From contig CP136068.1 of NCBI GenBank assembly GCA_032622095.1, forward strand, positions 155,521,151 through 155,585,150: a stretch of 64,000 nt of DNA, read 5' to 3'. This DNA comes from Siphonodentalium dalli. Taxonomy: Eukaryota; Mollusca; Scaphopoda; Gadilida; Siphonodentaliidae. Below, in pieces: positions 59,890 through 64,000 of this stretch. A program made the translations under genes and the position numbers. Numbering within the stretch: position 1 is the stretch's first letter; every line of letters begins with the position of its first letter. The notes under the pieces are model-generated. The model searched no databases, was not told the DNA's origin, and saw only the letters and a program-made list of their open reading frames with translations.

Positions 59890-61260
59890 AAAACATGCAA
59901 TTTTGTCATATAATCATTCTCGTTTTAATTATTTTGGAATAATAAACAGACAATTTCTCAAAAATGTTTCTGTGTAGATCAAAGGTTAAGGTCTTAGCAT
60001 TTTTGGACATGTATACTCTAATCAAAACATACAATATCTAGGACACATTCTTAACCGTATTTTATAAATTTTTGATTATGTTATCCCTCACCCCAAAAAT
60101 CATGAAATATTGTTTTTGTGATAAGCATCCGATAGAACATGGATGAGAATCTATAAAGGACACTATTTGATCACATTTCTAAATACTGCAATGGAAATTA
60201 CATACACAATGACCAAAGTTGAAATATAACATCTTTTTCGACAAAACATGCCATTTTGTAAGAAAATCCTCTTCATTTCAAATATTTTGGTCCAATAAAT
60301 GGTCATTTACTCGTAGAATATTTGCGATAGTTCACAATGTTTGGTCTTATATATTTTGGACATATATACTGAAAACGGTGAATACATTGTATGTGTTTAA
60401 TATGTAACAACGTTTCAGAAAACTTGGTTTATGTTACCCCTCACCCCAAAAATCACGAAAATATGACTTGTTGTAAGGATTCAATAAATCTTTGGTTAAA
60501 TCTTATAAAGTCAGTTTGTCGATCGCAATTCGTCATATATTATAATGTAACAATCTCATTGTCAGTATACTGTTGAAATTAACAATTGGATGCCTAATAA
60601 CAATATTGCCTAATGGCAATATGCAATAATATACAATATGCGGTCTTAAAAGTTTCGAATGTACAACACATATAAGGGTATATACATGTAATGTTTTGGT
60701 GAAATAAAATAACAATAACAGAATCTATAATACCATTTATGGATATATTTGACCCAATATCATTGACTTATGTAATCTAGCATTCAAGAGGGTGTATATA
60801 TAGATATGCATTTCAGGTCACAACTTTAAATTTTCAATCAATAATACACACAAAGATGGCCTATCTTTGTTTATACTGTGTTCTTAAATTCACGTTTGTT
60901 ATGTTATATAACTATAATGTTCACAGACTGATAATACCAGCCGATAGATAGCAACTCATAGATTGTCATGTTATAATCACCGCTGAACAAATATTTTAAG
61001 CACACAATTACATCTACATAACTCTGTGTATGGTAAATCAGCGTTTTCAAATTAGCATTTGTTACAAGTTTGTGATTTGCAACAACACTTAATGAGTTCT
61101 GAGCACACAACTGTAGCTTGGCATGACAAGTGTACCACAATCATACCTGGTAGGTAGCTCGTTTCATATGTCCCACACCACATATATATGACAGTAACAC
61201 TTCTTAGTCTGAAGTGTAGAAACGTCATTAGTGACTGGGCTTAATCATTAAAAGTAGATA
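59890..61260 (-). repeat. Left arm of a second palindrome (>4 kb)
   Basis: The sequence 59,942-61,200 is the diverged reverse complement of about 62,590-64,000. Matching landmarks include ataaacagacaatttctca, the ccctcaccccaaaaatca block, aacatgacaatctatgagtt and the gttgttgcaaatc segment. The outer part has two ~351-bp direct units (ccctcaccccaaaaatcatg at about 60,087 and ccctcaccccaaaaatcacg at about 60,438). The arm may extend further left; the partner is cut by the window end. Confidence 0.85.
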
Positions 61261-61689
61261 CTATATCGCAGGTACAATCATATCCACAAGAACGCCTCCA
61301 TCAAATATCTTGCACTGAACATTTTTAGGTGGGTCCGATATATCTCCAATTACTTCCCGGATACATCCCAGCAAATCAGATTGTGTCCCCTTGAATTTAT
61401 TTCCCGTTGATAAGGCGGGGGAAATAGCCGACTCTCGTGAGAGAAAAACACGTCTGGTTCGGGGAGTTCTAGCCATCTCGTGATTGTTGATGAGCTCTCT
61501 GTTAAACCTATCAACCCTCCCATTTCCTTTCAATTTGATGTTCTCCTGTTCTTGCACTTGATCGTTTGGAATAGCGGAGAAGCGATTTCGGGTTTTTTGA
61601 ACTGCCCAAATGTTGTTCGAACACACTATTACAAGAAATAAAATATTGGAAGTACGTGCAAGATATTTGATGAAGGCGTTCTTGTGCAT
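61000..61689 (-). pseudogene. Multicopy invertebrate gene family, inverted internally deleted copy
   Basis: On the minus strand, about 61,600-61,261 encodes RFSAIPNDQVQEQENIKLKG, then a SDLLGCIREVIG...PPKNVQCKIFDGGVLVDMIVP segment. I recognise this from an uncharacterised family that is highly multicopy in marine invertebrates; I know no function. After VPAI the frame is broken but homology to the plus-strand copy continues to about 61,195. Some 790 bp of the middle is then missing and the C-terminal region follows (HMKRATYQ, then LWYTCHA and a Cys-containing tail, about 61,193-61,000). The first 30 or so residues of the open frame are antisense of the plus copy and not genuine. Confidence 0.6.
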
Positions 61690-62820
61690 ATAATTGTGCC
61701 TGCGATAGGATCTACATGTACTTTTAATTATTACACAGTCACCAATGAAGTTTCTACTCTACAAACTAAGAAGTGTTAATGTCATGTGTGTTGTGTGGGA
61801 TAGGTATTTTGAAGGCAGCACAAAAGGCAACACTAATGAGAATCGTGGTATAGGTCTTGGACGAAAAGTTGGTGACCAAACTAAGATTCCAAAAATATGG
61901 AACGACTTCCTCCGTCATTCTGACAATAAGCTTGAACTTTTTGTATTCCTGACAAGTAATGCGTCAGAACATGATGATAAAGTGTTAAACATGACAAAAT
62001 GTTCATCAAGTCTCAAAATAGCAAATTCTTCCTAGTAAATCTTGAGAAACTGTTGTCAGGAGGAAGCTGATATTAGAATTGTGCCGCACATTATCCATGC
62101 GCTTTCTTGTGGGCTGACGACCATCCGTGTTCGGATTGTTAACACAGATGTCCGTGTAATGGTCATCCGTCTCTTTTCAAAGTTTACGGATGCTAACAGT
62201 GGTGGTGATACATGTGTTTCTCTAGGAACAGGCAAAACTAAAACATTGTACCATGACAACAGCACATTTTCCGCTCTGGGCGAAGACAATTGTTATCACT
62301 ACCCAATTTTCATTCGATATCTGGTGTTGATACCACTTTGTTCTTCCATATAAAGGGCAGAAAAGGTTTCTGGATAGCATGGAAATATTATCCCGTTATC
62401 ACAGTTACATGTACATTTCTTCTATAGGCGAATCAACCTTTTATTCAACTAGATTCGTCCTCATATATTTTCAAAGAACTCGAACGTTTCCTTACCATTA
62501 ATTATAATAAAGGTTGTCAAAAGTTGCTGATAACGAGGCATATGAAGAGAATTCTCCAAAACTTGTCGCTCAAAAGGGGCCCTAATACAGCATATGAAAT
62601 GAGCCATATAGCAGGCAGGATTGTGGTACACTTGTCATGACATAACAATTCCAATACATGGCCCGCATGACTGGGAATGGACAGTTGGATGTAAACCATT
62701 GCAGACTATACATTACCAGAAGCTGCAGCTGTGTGTTCAGAACTCATCAAGTGTTGTTGCAAATCCCAAACTTGTAACAGGTGCAAATGTGCAATAGCTG
62801 ATTTACCGTGCACATAATTA
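61655..62820 (+). pseudogene. Multicopy invertebrate gene family, plus-strand copy lacking N-part
   Basis: The copy starts with KIFDEGVLVHIIVPAIG (about 61,664), breaks frame, then continues from about 61,748 with LYKLRSVNVMCVVWDRYFEG and TKIPKIWNDFLRHSDNKLELFVFLTS. After a stop and frame change it goes on with CCQEEADIRIVPHIIHALSCG, then RIVNTDVRVMVIRLF, GTGKTKTLYHD and ALGEDNCYHYPIF (62,042-62,353). It continues with degenerate KGRKGFWIAWKYYPVI, QHMK-stop-AI-stop-QAGLWYTCHD, and the Cys-rich end LPEAAAVCSELIKCCCKSQ, TCNRCKCAIADLPCT near 62,705-62,815. The EEAD-x-R, VxTDVxV and Cys-rich tail are landmarks I recall for this family. Several stops and frameshifts make it a pseudogene. Confidence 0.7.
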
Positions 62821-64000
62821 TGCAGTTGTAATTGTGATATTAAGAATGCCTAAAATATTTGTTCAATGTATCAACATGGTCACCGGTGATTATAACATGA
62901 CAATCTATGAGTTGCTATATATCCGCTGGTATGATCAGACTGTGTACATTATAGTTATACAGGTACAACATAACAAACGTGAATTTAAGAACAGAGTATA
63001 AACAAAGATAGACCATCTTTATGTTATGTGTATTATTGATAGACAAATTAAAGTTGTGATCTGAACTACATGTCTGTATATACCCCCTCTTGTATGCTAC
63101 ATTTGTAGATTATATAAGTCAACACTTTAAATTATTTATGGTATAATAGATTTTTAGAATTGTATTCTATTTCACCAAGACATGACATGTATACACCTTT
63201 AAATGTGTTGTATTCGACAGTCATTTTCGAAACTTTCAAGGCCGCGTGTGGTATACGATCTTGGAAAATGTTTGAGAAATTACTCATATATTGGTTGAAA
63301 ATATTTGAAATGATGGTTATTTTACCATAAAATATAGCTGTTATTAGGCATACAATTGTAAATTTAAACAGTATACTGTCAATGAGATTGTTACATAACA
63401 ATATATGACTAATTGTCATCGACAAACTCACTTTATAAGATTTAACCAAAGATTTATTGAATCTTTACAACCAAGTCACATTTTCGTGATTTTTGGGGTG
63501 AGGGGCAACATAAACCAAATTTTCTGAAACATTGTTACATATTAACCACAGAAAATGTATTCAATGTTTTCAGTATATATGTCCAAAACATATAAGACCA
63601 AGTATTTTGAACTATCGCAAATAGCCTATGTGTAAATGACCATTTATTGGACCAAAATATTTGAAATGACGAGGATTTTCTTACCAAATTGCATATTTTA
63701 GTCGAAAAATTTGTAAATTTTTACTTTGGTCATTGTGTATGTAATTGCAATTACAGTATTTAGGAATGTGATTGAATAGTGTCCTTTATAGATTCTCATC
63801 CATGTTCTATCGGATGTTTTTCACAAAAACAAAATTTCATGATTTTTGGGGTGAGGGGTAACATAATCCAAAATGTCTAAAATGTGGTTACGAATTTGTC
63901 CTAGATGTTGTATATTTTGTTTGCAGTATACATTTCTGAAAATTTTAAGATCTTAACCATTGATCTATACTGAAACAGTTTTGAGAAATTGTCTGTTTAT
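62590..64000 (+). repeat. Right arm of the second palindrome (runs off the window)
   Basis: This is the inverse of about 59,942-61,200. It includes the C-terminal gene remnant, the noncoding region with aacatgacaatctatgagtt, and the subterminal ccccaaaaatcacgaaaatg-type repeats (near 63,490 and 63,845 in reverse). The outer boundary is not in the window. Confidence 0.85.

Noticed and set aside
61261-61745. A simple local inversion splitting the multicopy-family gene
   Set aside because: Sequence at 61,655-61,800 is itself the inverse of 61,195-61,310. The structure is therefore a palindrome with two copies and an N-part loop, not one inverted segment.
1-64000. Structural RNA genes (tRNA, rRNA, snRNA)
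   Set aside because: Apart from the tRNA-derived SINE promoter I saw no complete tRNA-like fold or rRNA landmark. I could not run a covariance search, so small RNAs may be missed.

Overview
This is eukaryotic, intron-era, AT-rich, repeat-dominated DNA with almost no intact coding sequence. A 5'-truncated LINE with a TTA-repeat tail, a tRNA-derived SINE, MULE transposase pseudogenes, many fold-back MITEs, a C-type-lectin exon and a multicopy invertebrate protein family all point to a marine invertebrate. A mollusc or similar lophotrochozoan is my guess, at low confidence. No bacterial-type gene, operon or CRISPR array is present.

The dominant architecture is a very large inverted repeat. The left arm (about 5,446-29,420) is the reverse complement of the right arm (about 29,521-51,948). 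A block of exactly 100 Ns sits at the centre. The arms look roughly 1-3% different in the stretches I compared by eye. They also differ by whole insertions: a LINE (8,310-9,420) and a 1.12-kb insertion (10,557-11,677) only in the left arm, and a tRNA-SINE (about 41,371-41,812) only in the right. The homology stops abruptly. On the right it ends at the first base of a 1,242-bp tandem array (51,949-56,290). On the left it ends at unrelated DNA.

Each arm contains a second, nested inverted-repeat structure (7,085-24,365 and 34,820-50,277, 15-17 kb). It is bounded by matching inverted ends, followed inwards by minisatellite A, satellite C (one side only) and satellite B. B and A return in opposite orientation at the other end. 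Inside lies a degenerate MULE-type transposase, so this may be a giant Mutator-like element with satellite-built terminal inverted repeats. Both transposase copies are broken, by different lesions.

Closer to the centre of each arm are a GGTTTTGATCAAAACC palindromic repeat, a 1.2-kb fold-back element, and directly at its edge a C-type-lectin exon (open on the left, frameshifted on the right). Then come two long perfect TATTCGCCACC palindromes and a poly-G tandem array that reaches the N gap.

Outside the arms, 1-5,445 holds palindrome-rich repeats and at least two well-formed MITEs. The 56,291-64,000 part holds dispersed repeats and a further palindrome (about 59,890 to beyond the window end). 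That palindrome carries two inverted, differently deleted copies of a degenerate gene from a multicopy invertebrate family. Inverted duplication at every scale, from 16 bp to 46 kb, is the theme of the window.
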